Below are positions 43,815 through 56,259 of a stretch of DNA of 64,000 nt, in pieces (position 1 is the first letter of the stretch; the number at the start of each line of letters is the position of its first letter). Below the pieces are notes generated by a model. It did not search any database. It was not told the origin of the DNA and saw only the letters and a program-made list of their open reading frames with translations. This stretch comes from Calliphora vicina. Lineage: Eukaryota; Arthropoda; Insecta; Diptera; Calliphoridae. The position numbers and the translations under genes were made by a program. The stretch is from assembly GCF_958450345.1 (NCBI RefSeq), contig NC_088780.1:35177667-35241666 (forward strand), given 5' to 3'.

Positions 43815-44346
43815 TTCTGCATGTGGTAGGTATGTCTACGCCTCAACCGCTTTTAGAGAGACTAACCACATTAGTTTGCGTTAATACTGCTGGTACAAAC
43901 AAGTGCAGGGCATTAGTTATTGGAAAATGTGCTAGTGCAAGGGCTTTAAAAAATGTCCATGAGATTTCCGTAATGCCAATACAAAGACTTGGGTAACACA
44001 GCAAATATTTTAAGCATGGTTTAACAATAATTTTGTTCCAGAAGTGAGAGAGCATTTTAAGAAAATCGGTCTAAAAGATGATAGTAACATCATTCTGCTA
44101 TTGGACAATAGCCCAGCACATCCAGACGTGCAGGATTTCAATGCTGAAAACGTTATTGTGAAATTTTTTCCACCAAATTGGACGACTTTGATCCAACCGA
44201 TGGATCAGGGTGCAATATTTAAATGTCATTATGAAAAAACTATATGTATTAAAAACCTACTCAAAATTGGTACTCAATTAACCGGGAAAATTGATTATCC
44301 AGAATGCACCCGGTCCCGACCATTACGGATAATCGAGGTCTCACTG
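43815..44346 (+). pseudogene. pogo/Tigger-like transposase remnant with 3' TIR
   Basis: DDE_1-type transposase, plus strand. RLTTLVCVNTAGTNKCRALV continues to IGKCASARALKN, matching the region after the first catalytic Asp. After a frameshift near 44000 come WFNNNFVPEVREHFKK, ILLLDNSPAHP (second catalytic Asp) and VKFFPPNWTTLIQPMDQG (third Asp). The segment CATTACGGATAATCGAGGTC followed by TCACTG (44321-44346) is a Tigger-type terminal repeat, with the TA target at 44347-44348. The first Asp region, the DNA-binding domain and the 5' TIR are missing. Confidence 0.75.
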
Positions 44347-44349
44347 TAT

Positions 44350-45040
44350 ATTTGCTAACGTAATTCTGTCGGAAATATTCCGTGAACACCAGCTATAGAG
44401 TACTGAACATGCTGAATGTACACTTGAAGCGGTCCTATAAAAAACAGCTTGGAAATAACTATTTTCTGAGAATGATAGGATTTTTACGGTATTTGAAAAT
44501 TTTATTCTTACTAAGGGTTGTGGTCAGAGTAATTGAAGTTGAATTACATTACCACTGAAGAAAGTTCAGTTTTTTAGGCATCGCCGTTTGTATTAGCGCA
44601 GTCATTTGCTAGATTTGGATTTAATAGCAGCTGACTTTCAGTGTAAATACGTATGGAGATATTAAATTAAAAGTTTTTTTTAATATTAAATAGAATTTAA
44701 TATAATTGGATATAGAAATCTTTATTATGATCCGAAACCACGAACTCTGACATTTACATTTTAAAGATTATTTCATTAAAATGTTGACCGCAATTAGGCT
44801 GTAGGTGTTCCATTCGTAAAGTCCAATTTTTAATCATTATCTCCTAATGTTGGCTTCCAAGTCTTGAATTATCTTCATTACGTGAGGCTTATATTGTAAA
44901 TAGTGCGCTCGGAAGTATGTGAAAATTCTTGCAGAACGCTGAGTTTCTTAATACAGCTGAATAATTTGCAGACATTGTTGCTGATACGTCTAAAATATAT
45001 TTTGATGTCATACTCCTACATGAAGATTCCGCCACCAACC
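44350..45040. other. AT-rich sequence, nothing recognised
   Basis: No gene or element recognised here. Confidence 0.35.
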
Positions 45041-45329
45041 CTCTCTCACCTATGTAACAGAACACAAACTGGTCCTATCTGAGGAAGAGATATCCGAAAA
45101 TTTCTTAAAGATGAAGGAATAAAATTCTCTCGTGAAGGGAATCAAAGATCCTCTCCTCCCTTTGATTCCATCTATCAATAATACTGAGTCTGATCGCAGG
45201 GCATGTTGCCATCTCTTTATCCAGAATTTCAACCGGCAACCTCATAGCACCTATTAATTACGGCATTCGATATCGAGCATGAAATTTAGTACATTTTGTA
45301 ATAGTTACGATATCGAAATCATTTTTCGA

Positions 45330-45545
45330 TAGTTCATTTAATCACGAGTGCGGTAATTCGGCCCCTGGTATTTCTCTAGATTAACACTACGATCACTATT
45401 CACGCTCCATATGCTGGTGATTCCCAATGCGCATTCTATTCTCTGGGACCTAGTCTCAAGATACATATCAGATATTGTAACAGCAACATTGTCGGCGTAA
45501 AAACACTTTAAATTCATAATATTTTCTTCCAGTGTAATCAATTTA
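45330..45545 (-). pseudogene. Non-LTR reverse transcriptase fragment (YADN)
   Basis: Minus-strand reading: LITLEENIMNLKCFYADNVA, then SDMYLETRSQRIECALGI, and NLEK. This fits the catalytic block and the helix after it in R1/Jockey-type reverse transcriptases (usual form YADDVAxL...RxxxAL...NxxK). The second catalytic Asp of YADD is Asn. A fragment of about 65 residues. The minus-strand frame at 45050-45232, which would lie downstream, is not recognisable. Confidence 0.5.
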
Positions 45546-45549
45546 CTAC

Positions 45550-47450
45550 ACAGTTACTACTCTCAATGAAATTAAAATAAATTTGTATCAGTATCAGTAC
45601 ATTTTATTATGAGGGTCTTTGAGTTTGTTATATTTATATGTATCATGCCATAGGGGTACTCGACTCTTACTATCAATGTTCAGTGTCTTACAAAACAACA
45701 TGCTGAATCTTTATGGTAATTTTCATTTAAATTCCCAGTATTTTATCAATTGATAAATGAAAAACAATGTTTTCTACTTTAACTGTTTGAAAGAAAACTG
45801 AAAATAAAATTAATATTTTAATACCTAAATGAAGTGTTACTAATACTCACATAAACATAAGCAGTATTTAAGAGATACTGACACACAGATACGCCACTAA
45901 TTTAAAAATATGATGGGTGTCTTTTGACATGAAAGAAAAATTATTGGATTTTATTTTTAAAACTGTCAATTTCTATTAAATCTCTACAAATTGATATTAA
46001 GTGATTTTGTTATTTGTTGTTTAACATTGTGCTGCATGAAACGAGGGGTTTTTAACAAAGAACTTACAAAAAATATTGAAAAAAAATAAAAGGGTCGTTT
46101 GAAAATGGTTTGATTTTGGTTTCACATAAGAATAAAGTAGAAGTATGTATGTGTTCTTTCAATAAAATAATTTAGAGATTTTAATTTGGTACACAGTTTT
46201 CCAGAAGTACTGACAGCTATTCATATCTGAAAAATTACCAAAGAGTAAGAGTAACATGTTAGAAATGACATGTCGTGACAAATTTATATAAGATAATTGA
46301 CTTTCTTACAATAGAATTGACCTCAGATCGAGAAGTTTAGTCATCAAGTATTCGGAATATTTTCAAACATCTGTGACATAAGAATATACAGATCCAAATC
46401 TACGTGAGAATGAACCGAACGCATCCAGTTCTTAATAATCATAATAACGAATAAGTTGTTTTTTTATCATCCGAATTTTTCCAGGGCTGTCTGTAATATA
46501 TAGAATGGCTCATCCGGCTAGCTTTATTTACTATTTCTCAGAAACTCAGAAATGCTTTTCATGAAAATATTAAACAAGATCTATGACTAGTAGAAGATAA
46601 TGTTTTTTTTTGTTAACTTTTAAGCTCTTTTAAGGCCAGATTGTGTTTAAATTCCTTTCATTTTCTGTCTCACCATAAATCGTTAATAACCGCAAACAAA
46701 AAAAAACCTTTAATATCTATCATAATTCATTCATGTTAATGTTTTGATAACCCACGCTTTTGTAGTCTGCTTTACAAATCGATTTTGTTTGAATTCTTTA
46801 AACTTCATATCTAATTTAATTGAACATTTAAAAGTGTTGTTTTTAAGCACCTTCAATGGTGAAAAAAAACAAGAAATATTATTGAAATTTATTACAGCAG
46901 TTTTGTTTTTTTTTTTTTAATAAATTTCAAAGCTAGATTTTCAAGTAGGCAACAAACAACTTATAGAGTTTGTAAGATAAAAAGTATTTAATATAATATA
47001 ATGAAATACCCTACAAGCAGTCATATAGATAAAAAATTATATTTTCTAGTAAAAACTGTAAGTAGTTTTAGTGATTATATTTTCATCGTAGTAAAAATTG
47101 TGACATCAGTTTATTTAATGCTCCTTAGAAGTAATTTTGGAAATATTTTTTGGAATTTGGAAAAATTTTGGAAAAGAAATCGAAACCTAAAATATGAATT
47201 TACATCAAAAACCCCTGCCAAAACATACGAAAGATATGTTACTGCTTAAATGGGGTAGAATTAAAATATTTTGGAAATAAATCTGCCTGCTCCGATTGCC
47301 ATGATATTTCACACAGTCATTCCAGATTAAGCTTTCGCATCTGAACTCTCAAATTAGGACACCTCATCAAGCATAACTCAGCAGTTCCAGGAGAATGTCC
47401 CGAACTAGTTATTTTACCAATCATTTAGAATGACATAACGTGACTAGTAA
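45550..47450. other. About 1.9 kb AT-rich, nothing recognised
   Basis: Low-complexity AT-rich DNA. The frame at 47001-47249 shows no domain. Confidence 0.4.
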
Positions 47451-47452
47451 TT

Positions 47453-48106
47453 ATACCCTACACCACCATAGTGGGGAGGGTATAATGCGTTCGTGCAGAT
47501 GTTTGTAACGCCCAAAAATATTAGTCTAACACCCACCTTAAAGTATACCGATCTACTTAGAATCACTTTCTGAGTCGATTAAACGATGTCCGTCCGTCCG
47601 TCTGGCTGGCTGTCCATCTAAACCTTGCGCGAAGAGTATAGGTCGCAATTTTGAAGATATTTCGATCAAATTTGGTACATATTATTTTTTCGGCCCTAGG
47701 TCCAAGCCTATTGAAACTGGCTGAAAACGGTCCATGATTTCACCTAGCCCCCATACAAATGTCCTTCCGAAATTGGACTTTATCGGTCATAAATGTTTAA
47801 TTTATATATGTATATCCGCAAATTCCGTTCCAAATAAGTTTTATGTATACAAAATTCATGTCATCAAATTTTGTTACGATCGGTCCATAATTAGTCATAG
47901 CTCCCGCTTCCGAAAATCACTTTAACGTGCAAATTCAACATAGTTAACTTTCATATAGACTTTCATATACGACCTAATTTCATGGTGATCGGTCCATAAT
48001 TAATCTCTCAAAAATATAAATTATTGAAATTTTAAAAGAAAAATGTTTTTGCTCTTTTACTTACTGTGGGGTATTATATGGGGCTTGACCGACCATACTT
48101 TCCTAC
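47453..48106 (+). mobile_element. Mini-me-like dispersed repeat, copy D
   Basis: Starts ATACCCTACACCACCATAGT, carries GATGTCCGTCCGTCCGTCTG at about 47585, and ends GGGGCTTGACCGACCATACT. Compared with copy A it has deletions in the second half (near 47905-48005) and a shortened palindromic end. The TTAA at 47579-47582 is uninterrupted. Confidence 0.7.
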
Positions 48107-48109
48107 AAG

Positions 48110-48800
48110 GCGACATTTGAATTACAAAGAGACTTTCTGATAGTTGGTCCAAAGTAGTCAAAGCATTAGATTCTTTTACCGATTACATAGCTACCTAAAT
48201 GGTTACTTGATCAGCTACATAACTAGTTATTTTACCATGTACGGGGGCTAATTGACCTGGAATAGTCAGTGTAAAAGACATCTCATAGACAGTCCAATAA
48301 CCGATTGCTTGTGGTGGAAAAAATAACTAATTTCTAATGTAAACGTTTGCAGTGACTAAACTCTAGTTTGCTTAGCGACACTAATGAGACAATTGACTTC
48401 ACACTAGGCTATATGGTATGTCAGTAAGCACACTTAAGCAAAAATAAAATTAACTTAATGAGAATTATATCAAAATAATTTATATAAAACCAACTTAAGT
48501 TACTCACAAAAATATGCAATACAAAAGAAACGTTTAAAGTGACTACACTGTAGATTACTTAGAGACACTTAAGTGGCAACTGACTTCACTCTAGATTACC
48601 TGGGATGTATAAAGTAACAAATTGACTTCTGCCTGCACTACAAAGAGCACATACATGTCAAATATATAAATTGGAGTCAGCCAAGTGAGCAGACATTGGT
48701 GACAATTTCTACATTGACTACTTGCTGAACTGCTTAACTTTTATAAATTTGTTGTTTTTCGAAAATCAAAGATTTTAATGCATTCTTAAAGCCTTCAATT
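48110..48800. other. AT-rich sequence, nothing recognised
   Basis: Contains repeated short words such as AACTGACTTC and TTGACTTC but no clear unit. No gene recognised. Confidence 0.35.
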
Positions 48801-48819
48801 AGACTTTTATGAAGCGACC

Positions 48820-49600
48820 CCAAACGAAAAATTAGCACACAGGTATTTTGTACTTTTTTTAAATTTCAACATTTTTCAATACTTTATTTTGGTACATTTT
48901 TCTACCCCATGTATGTATCTTTTAAACTAATAATCACTGAAATAAATTTCAAATCGTATTCTTTACTTATTAAAAATAACAAATATACGTTTGGTACTTT
49001 TTGGAAATTCGGACATTTTATTTATTTTTGGTACTTTTTTTTAATAAAATATATTTTTCTTATTCATCTACTTAGAAAATTAGCAGACAGGTATTTGGTA
49101 CTTTTTTAAATTCGAAAATTCCTTTAAAACTCCATTTTTGTACTTTTTTCTGCACCATGTATCTTTTACACCAATAATCACCGAAATAAATTTCAAATCG
49201 TATGCTTTACTTATTAAAAATAACAAATATACATTTGGTACTTTTTGGACATTCGAACAATTAGTGGTACAAATTTTATTTATTTTTGGTACTTTTTTAT
49301 CTTTATCTATTTAGAAAATTAGCAGATAGATTTTTGGTACTTTTTTGAAATTCGACCCGTTTTGAGAGAAAACGGGTACAAACTTGATTTGATACTTTTT
49401 TACACCCTATGTTTCTTTTAAACCAATAAAAATATAAATAAATTTTAAATCGTATTATTTACTTATCAAAAAATAACAAATATAAATTTGGTACTTTTTA
49501 GAAATTCGAACCCTTTAGGGGTAAAAATTGCATAGTATTTATTTTTGGTATTTTTTTTTTTCATAAAATATATTTTTCTATAAATTGTCATAGACATACG
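48820..49600 (+). repeat. Tandem array, about 240-bp period, GGTACTTTTT motif
   Basis: AGAAAATTAGCAGACAGGTA at about 49074 recurs near 49312, and a related copy starts at about 48829 (spacings about 245 and 238). Each unit has two to three GGTACTTTTT motifs, an ACCAATAATCACCGAAATAA-like segment and a CTTATTAAAAATAACAAATA segment. The motif continues more thinly to about 49960. Non-coding. Confidence 0.7.
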
Positions 49601-50149
49601 AATATCTTAATATGTTACTAAAATTTATTTTAATAAAACATATATAATTTCAATCCGGGACAAATCCGGTTAAACATTTTGGTACTTTTTTAAAACAAAT
49701 TGATTTCTTGAGAAATGAATACAGACTTGAATCGTTTGAGATATAGTAGCTGTGCCACAAACAAATTTTAAACATGGCTGCTATGCATCGGAGTGAAATA
49801 AGAATTGAGGATACAGTACGTAACGGTATTAAGGTACCATAAAGAAAGAACAAATGGTACTTTTTAGTTACTCTAATGGTGAATACTCTATAATAATTGA
49901 TCTAGAAACATGAACTGAATGAGTTAGAATCCATTGTATACCTTTTATGGTACTTTTTCATTATTTTAAAGGAACTATTTTAATTCTGTAGATAAAAAAC
50001 TTGTTCTTTTTACATTTGGATCAATATTTAGCGACTTATAGCAACTTTTATGTTTCAATTCATTATCACTTGAGAAATCGAATTTTGCCTGCAAATATAA
50101 GTAATCACAAGCCTTCACCTGGTTAGATCGTTATATATAAAACATAAGG

Positions 50150-50900
50150 GTGGCCACGACAACCATTAGAAATTCCAAATATTGAAAAATTTGACCTTTG
50201 ACCTTTACGATTTAAGGTTTAGCGTTTTCCTATTTTAGTAAAACTTTTAGAATATATTTACAATTATCTGGACTATAATATTCTGAATTGGTTCTACTTA
50301 CAATTTATAACAGTAAGCAAATTAAACTAATTATCCAAAAAAGTTTTTCTCGAAAATTTCAAAATATAAATCGCAGGTACGGAAAAACTATTGGAGATAT
50401 TTTTATATTTTTTTCATATTTGTATTCCCTATTATATTCTCAATAAATCCCAATGTAATGTTTAAAAAATTCAGAAATTTGTTTAACAAAATTTTTAAAA
50501 ATTTGAAAATGGAGTTTTGGAACTGCCGCTAAAAATTTGTTTTGGTCATAACTACGAATAGATTAACAGCATCTCACAATATGTTAATTTTGTTCCCACA
50601 TTTCTGGTTCTAGTGGCCTTAGACACGTTAATGGCCTGGGAAATGTCTAATAACTTTAATAATTTTTGACCAATTTCAGTTTTTTATGTCTCATTAAAAC
50701 GACAATTGCGTACACATTTTTATTTTTTTAAATTAAATTGCAAAAATAATTTTTTAATTGGAAAATTTTTACTGAAAAAATTTATTTTTTTTTCCTCAAA
50801 ACTTCAGAGGGCTTGCTGCACGTCTTAATCCCAACCGATTTAACTAAAAAAAATTAGGATAATTTGTTACCAATTTTCACCAAACTGGGGGGGGTGAGAC
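50150..50900 (+). repeat. Dispersed repeat A, copy 3
   Basis: Begins near AAGGGTGGCCACGAC and carries TGACCTTTACGATTTAAGG, CTGGACTATAATATTCTGAA and GACACGTTAATGGCCTGG in the same order as copy 1. It ends in ACTTCAGAGGGCTTGCTGCA-like sequence. Non-coding. Confidence 0.6.
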
Positions 50901-50904
50901 GGGC

Positions 50905-53265
50905 AGAAATCCAACTTTATAATAGATATTTAAAGTTTCTTTAATGCCACATTTGCTCTTTTCAAAGCAACCAAATCCCTTACAAGTCATGATGTAATGT
51001 TGCTGTATTAAACATTGAATAACCTTTCCAACGATATACAATACATTAGCAAACTATGCTTCTTTTTCGCTACCTTGGAAGTTCTTTTGCAATGGTTTAA
51101 ATTTACTTTAAAACTATGTTGTTTATGTACTGTATCCCACAATTCCATTTTAACCCAAACCAATCAATTCTATATATTTCTCGTTTTAATATTATTCCCA
51201 TTAGAAAAACAGCAAACTCCCCTTTACAACATCAATATCATCGTCATCATCTCATCCATTTACTGGCCATTGATATTTAAATTTAAATCTATGTGTGTGT
51301 CTAATGGCACAGCTGGAAATTTATAACGTTTTGTTTTCTTTGGCTATCATTTCAATATTTTTTTTTATTTCTTCTTTTTAAAAAATTGTATTTTAATGAG
51401 TGGAACTCATCAGTAGATTTTTTTTCATGTATTTCTTTCATATCTTGTCTTGTCTTCTTTTCTTTTTTGAAGGGGTTTCTTTTGGTTTTTTTTTCAATAA
51501 AGTTTTATTAATGTATTCCGAAATTCAAGTAGCTATTTTGCATTAAAATTTATATTAGTTTTTATAGTTTTTTTCATATTTCTTCATTGTGTTTAGTTTT
51601 AAATTAATTAGAAACCATGAAATTAAAAATATACACATAAAGAGTATTTGAAATGTTTATCGTTTGGTTAGGTTTGTACCCTACAGCGTAATGTGGAACT
51701 GGACTTGGTTGGCTAAATGTTTTATAATTTAGCAATTAAATGAAAACCGTTTGGCCTAGACCGGAATTTTAATAATACTCGTAATGTTTGTTTCCTGATG
51801 GGGTTAAGTGATTAAATTAATTTGAAATGCTGAACAATTAAAACTGGCAATGAGCTGGATGAGAGAATTTTCAAATAATTATACAATATGTTTAAATTTA
51901 AGGCCATTATATTCTGCTTCTTTAGAAGTTGTTAAGTAATAGATTCTTTGCAAATGTTCATTTCAAATTTTATTACATTCTGTTGTGTATTTAACCTTAC
52001 ATTTATAATAAGTTTTTAAATAAACCTTAATGAAACAATACATGAAATTATATTAATTAAATTAACAGTATTTATATTATTTTACATTAAAATGCAATTT
52101 AATTACACAAAACTAAACATTTTTTTCAAAAAAAAAAGTAACAAAATAATCCCAGTTTTTTTATAGAAATTAAAATGAAAAAAACCACCACAAAGCACAA
52201 AATGCTATTTAATTATTTTACTGCATTTTTTTTTAAAGATAAAAATAACAATAGAGATATTTAATTATAATCCTATTTTATTTATTTTCGTATTGTATAT
52301 TCTTTTTTTTATTTTTATTTTTACCATGTGTAAGTCCGTCCATCCGTCCGTCTGTCCGTGTAATGTTAAATAAACAAATAATATAAAAGCTTAAAAGAAT
52401 TTGAAAAATGTTTATTGTAAAATTGTAGAATTCAAATAAACTATTGGCCTGATCAAAGAACAAACGTATCCGACGTCGAGTGTGTCCGTCCGTCTGCCTG
52501 CCTGCCACCGCCCAGTATGAATTTTCGAATACAACTACGAGTCATGTGCAAATTTCAATTGTTTCTCTATAATGTTGGGTTCAAAAAACACACAAAAAAG
52601 CCAAAACAAATGAAAATAAAAATAATACAGAAATAAAATAGGAAACTAAAATTGCATAAATGTTTGGATTCAAATAACAATTGCAAATAAATCTATAATA
52701 AAAAAAACTGTATAAAATAAAAACATTTTCCTATTTAAAACTCTATAAAGTTAAAATAAATAGAAAATAAAATAAATTTATAAATAAATAGAAAATTGTA
52801 TAGGAATTTAGTTTTTAAATATTAAAATAAATACAATGTTTAAAATGTGATTCAGTTTGAATGACTTTGAAATGCTTATTAAACGAATTTTAAATGTTTA
52901 CATAAAAATAATTTTAGCATATAGCTCATTTGCTGCAACAACGTCATAATTCAAAAAAAGTCGTTTTAAGAATGTTTTATGACATTTTAGTATTTCTTAA
53001 ATAAATGTTCATCAAATCATGCAATTTCAGAAATAGAACCTGATTTAAATAGTAGATACTAATGTCTTTCTAATCTGTATTTAACTTAAATTTTTACTTG
53101 TCAAATACACGAGAAAACATGAAATTTCATTTTGACGTTTACAACAAAAAGCACTCTCATACAAAAAATAATTGACTACAATACAAATTTTAGTTTTATA
53201 AACTCAATATGTAATATGTAATAAAATCTTTATTTATTAACAAAACTCAATGAAATTTTCAACGT
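50905..53265. other. About 2.3 kb AT-rich with two GTCY tracts
   Basis: No gene recognised. GTCCGTCCATCCGTCCGTCT near 52334 and GTGTCCGTCCGTCTGCCTGC near 52481 are GTCY tracts about 150 bases apart. The frame at 51015-51326 is hydrophobic and low in complexity, and I do not support it. Confidence 0.4.
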
Positions 53266-53279
53266 TTTTTAAATTTGTC

Positions 53280-53880
53280 ATTCTAATCAAAGTGTGAATT
53301 AACTTGTCAAAAGGTCAAAGGTAATCCCGCAATTCCTAAAAATTGGAGCGAAAGTCCCAAAAATGCAATTTTTACAATTTTAGCCATAGGGTCGACATTG
53401 CTTTTGGAGCTGGGCAAATACTTTAAGAATAAATAGGAAACACATCAAGGTTTCCAAAGCTGCTTTTCGTTTTTTTATCCTAGATTTGGGATTTTTTTAT
53501 AAAAAATAGGTCAAACTCCGAAGGTAGTAGGTGTAGGTTAACATGTCTTTTACACCAAATATTCTCCGTAAAGATACCTTACAGAAAAACATAAAATTGT
53601 TATATATTCTTAAAGAAAGTTTTTTTAATAAAAAAAGAGTTAAGTCACCTTTTCGCCCAAAAAACAGCAAACATTTACTACTTTTGGAATTTTTAATTAA
53701 AAAATCGTTTAATTTTGGATCCAAAATTGACATTGGGCTAAAACCTTTTGTATGCTATTGGTAATTTAGTTGTCTAAAAATTCGAGTCCATTCGGTCAAA
53801 AAGTACGCCTTAAATTTAAAAATTATAAGAGATAAGTAGTACACGTTAAGTCGAGCGCCTTCCAAAAATCTAAAAATCTT
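53280..53880 (-). repeat. Dispersed repeat E, copy 2
   Basis: Inverted copy of 11130-11780. Landmarks are CATCAAGGTTTCCAAAGCTG and GTCAAAAGGTCAAAGGTAAT. The antisense frame pair at 53497-53764 is an artefact of the repeat. Confidence 0.55.
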
Positions 53881-54003
53881 TGATATCGGATGCGAAACAA
53901 AAAAATTTCACGTGTTTAAAAATTCCTGGAGCGTTTGATGGGCCCATTTTAATAACTTAAAATCGAATACTCCTTGGCTACGCCCGTCAAGGAGAACTTT
54001 TCT

Positions 54004-54055
54004 AAACCACTGTGCTACGTGCCCCACTGTATTATGGCACGCAGCACAGTGGTTT
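54004..54055. repeat. Near-perfect hairpin, 20-base arms
   Basis: AAACCACTGTGCTACGTGCC is mirrored at 54036-54055 with one mismatch, around a 12-base centre. The arm starts like the CCACTGTGC motif in the 82-bp duplication at 15.84 kb. Likely a collapsed MITE (TIRs with almost no interior). Confidence 0.7.
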
Positions 54056-54437
54056 AAAAAGTTTTTTTTTTTTTTTGGAAAAAATTTGGTATCTCGGGAA
54101 CTATTAGAGATATTGTTACGAAATTTTACATTGTTGGAGCTGAGGTATTTTCGAGTTCACTTAAGTTTATTCAGCTTCCTAGCGCCAATAGGGGCCAGTG
54201 CGTAACCCCTCAAATGTGGTCACCTCGGGTCTCAAATTAATTAAAAAAATCGCCAAAATGCCATTTATAATCCGAATGAGCTGAAATTTTAAATATAAAT
54301 AGTCCTTGGGAAGATCTGAAAAAAATATGCTTACAAGTGTAGGTAATCTTTATTAGTTGAAGAGATATTCAAGTTAATTGATTATTTTTTTTAATATTTC
54401 TCGATCTTTCTACGGTTTTTGAGATATCAGCTATATT

Positions 54438-55985
54438 TTTTTTTTTATTATTTTATTTAAAACAGTATAAATTGACAAATACAATTTTCATAAAATACTA
54501 CGACTAGTCAATATAGACTAACTAGCAGCTTAAGTTTAGTTTTCAAAAGATTTCGTTATAAACAGCAATTTAAATATTTTTTATTTTACAAAACATTATG
54601 CTGGTTGAAGTGTCTAATAAGGTCATGTGGTTTGTATCGATTTAATCGCCTTACTAGACTTGAGGTTCTAAGTAAGGACGGTATTTCTTCATTTGGGTGG
54701 AGGATAATTCTTCCCATATGATGTTCAGTGATTTTTCTGCAACGGTGTGATTTCCTCTGCAACGGTGTTGATATTGAGGTCTCTATGTATATCAGTATTT
54801 CTAACATACCATGGAGCTGTGAGAATGGTCCTAAGGACTTTATTTTGGTATCTTTGTATAATTTTAATTACGTTGTTTTTAGCGCATCCCCATATTTGGA
54901 TTCCGTAACTCCATACTGGTTTTAGTATTTGTTTATATAGAATTAGCTTGTTATGGACTGAGAGGTTAGATTTTTTCGCGATTAGCCAATCCATCTTCAT
55001 AAGCTTTAGCTCTAGCTCATTCCTTTTCTTCTTGACATGTGCTTTCCAGTGAAGCTTAGTGTCTCACAGTGGTTCCAAATCAAAATCTAGGTGGACAAAA
55101 TTATGAAAATCGGTATCTTCAGAATTTGGAAAAACTAAGTTTTTTCGGAAGCTGACAATCTGCTCTCCTCCAATACAAATAGGTTTTTCAATTTGACATT
55201 TCGTTTTCTCGACAGAAGCGCCAGAAGTTCAACAAATTTTGAATCATATTTTCGTTAATTTTTTTTATATTTTACTGCTTTACTAAATTAGATATATCTC
55301 AATGGTTTTATCATATAGAAATTCATACTTCAAAACATAGATAAACATTGATATAGGCTTTTATTTAGTGTATATCTTATATTTATGGACCTCTCTATAT
55401 TCCTGTTATAGTCCTTTAAAATTAGGTATCAAATATACTGGTATTTTTTTTCTAAGAATATTATATAGCTTGCCAAAAAAAAGACCGTCGAAGTCCGTCC
55501 AATGACTACAGACATAATTTAAAGAAACTTCTGGGGAATGTTTTTGTAAAAAATTGTAGCCGCCAGCACTTTTTTTTAATTTTTACGGAATGGAATTTTT
55601 AGAAATATTTCTTTATTTATTATTGATTTTTATATACTAGACCCTATTGTAACTTGAAATATAGTAAATACAGATCCTTTCAAAAACTTAGTTTCAGAAA
55701 CACATGAAAACGTATTTTTTTTAATTTTTTATTAATGTTTTTCATATGTATCTACTGTAACTTGAAAAAAAGTTTATATTGATCTTTTAAATTTTTTTTT
55801 GGAATCGGAGTTACCAATTCTATATAAAAAGAGTGCCAAATAATTTTGTCCACCTAGATTTTGATTTGGAACCACAGTGTGTCTAGAGTCATTCCTAGAT
55901 ATTTAACTGTATTCTCATATGGTATCTACATTCCATCAATAGAGAGTGGTTTGTGGTTGACATTTTTATTTGTAAAATTCTAAAT
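54438..55985 (-). mobile_element. Jockey-like non-LTR element, 5'-truncated
   Basis: The minus-strand 3' part of ORF2, downstream of the catalytic core. Readable pieces from 5' to 3' are VNHKPLSIDGM, VKYLGMTLDTKLHW (after removing the 55065-55879 insertion), LSVHNKLILYKQILKPVWSY with GIQIWGC, VLRTILTAPWYVRNTDIHRD, and after a frameshift NEEIPSLLRTSSLVRRLNR. These are characteristic Jockey-clade C-terminal blocks. A T-run at about 54438-54450 is the 3' poly(A) on the minus strand. The 5' truncation is at about 55985, as is usual for LINE insertions. One stop and at least one frameshift are present. Confidence 0.8.
55065..55879. mobile_element. TIR element (815 bp) inside the Jockey-like fragment
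   Basis: TIRs of about 40 bases: CACAGTGGTTCCAAATCAAA at the left and, inverted, CACTGTGGTTCCAAATCAAA at the right, both continuing through ATCTAGGTGGACAAAATTAT. TGTCT occurs at both junctions (55060-55064 and 55880-55884) and is the likely 5-6-bp target duplication. Deleting the element and one TGTCT restores the Jockey reading frame. The interior has no transposase. Confidence 0.85.
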
Positions 55986-56259
55986 AAAATAAAAATAACT
56001 TGTTGACAGTTATCTTATCCCTATAAAAAGTTATAAGCATCCCAAATTGGAACACGTAAAAAGGGCCGTATTTTTTAAGTTTTTTCCCAAAAAACTTTTT
56101 TTTCGGGTCTATATGCAATTTTTATATGATCCGGAAAAATAACTTAATGCAAAAGCGTATAAAGTAAAATTTGGCACACTTAAGCCGACATAGCACCCTG
56201 TAGACCTAGCCAAACTTGGCCAATTTTTAAAAAAAGATAGGTTTGAGTAAAAAACAAAA

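Noticed and set aside
45050..45232. 60-residue minus-strand frame downstream of the YADN fragment
   Set aside because: It could be the continuation of the same retrotransposon, but I recognise no conserved block, so it was not annotated.
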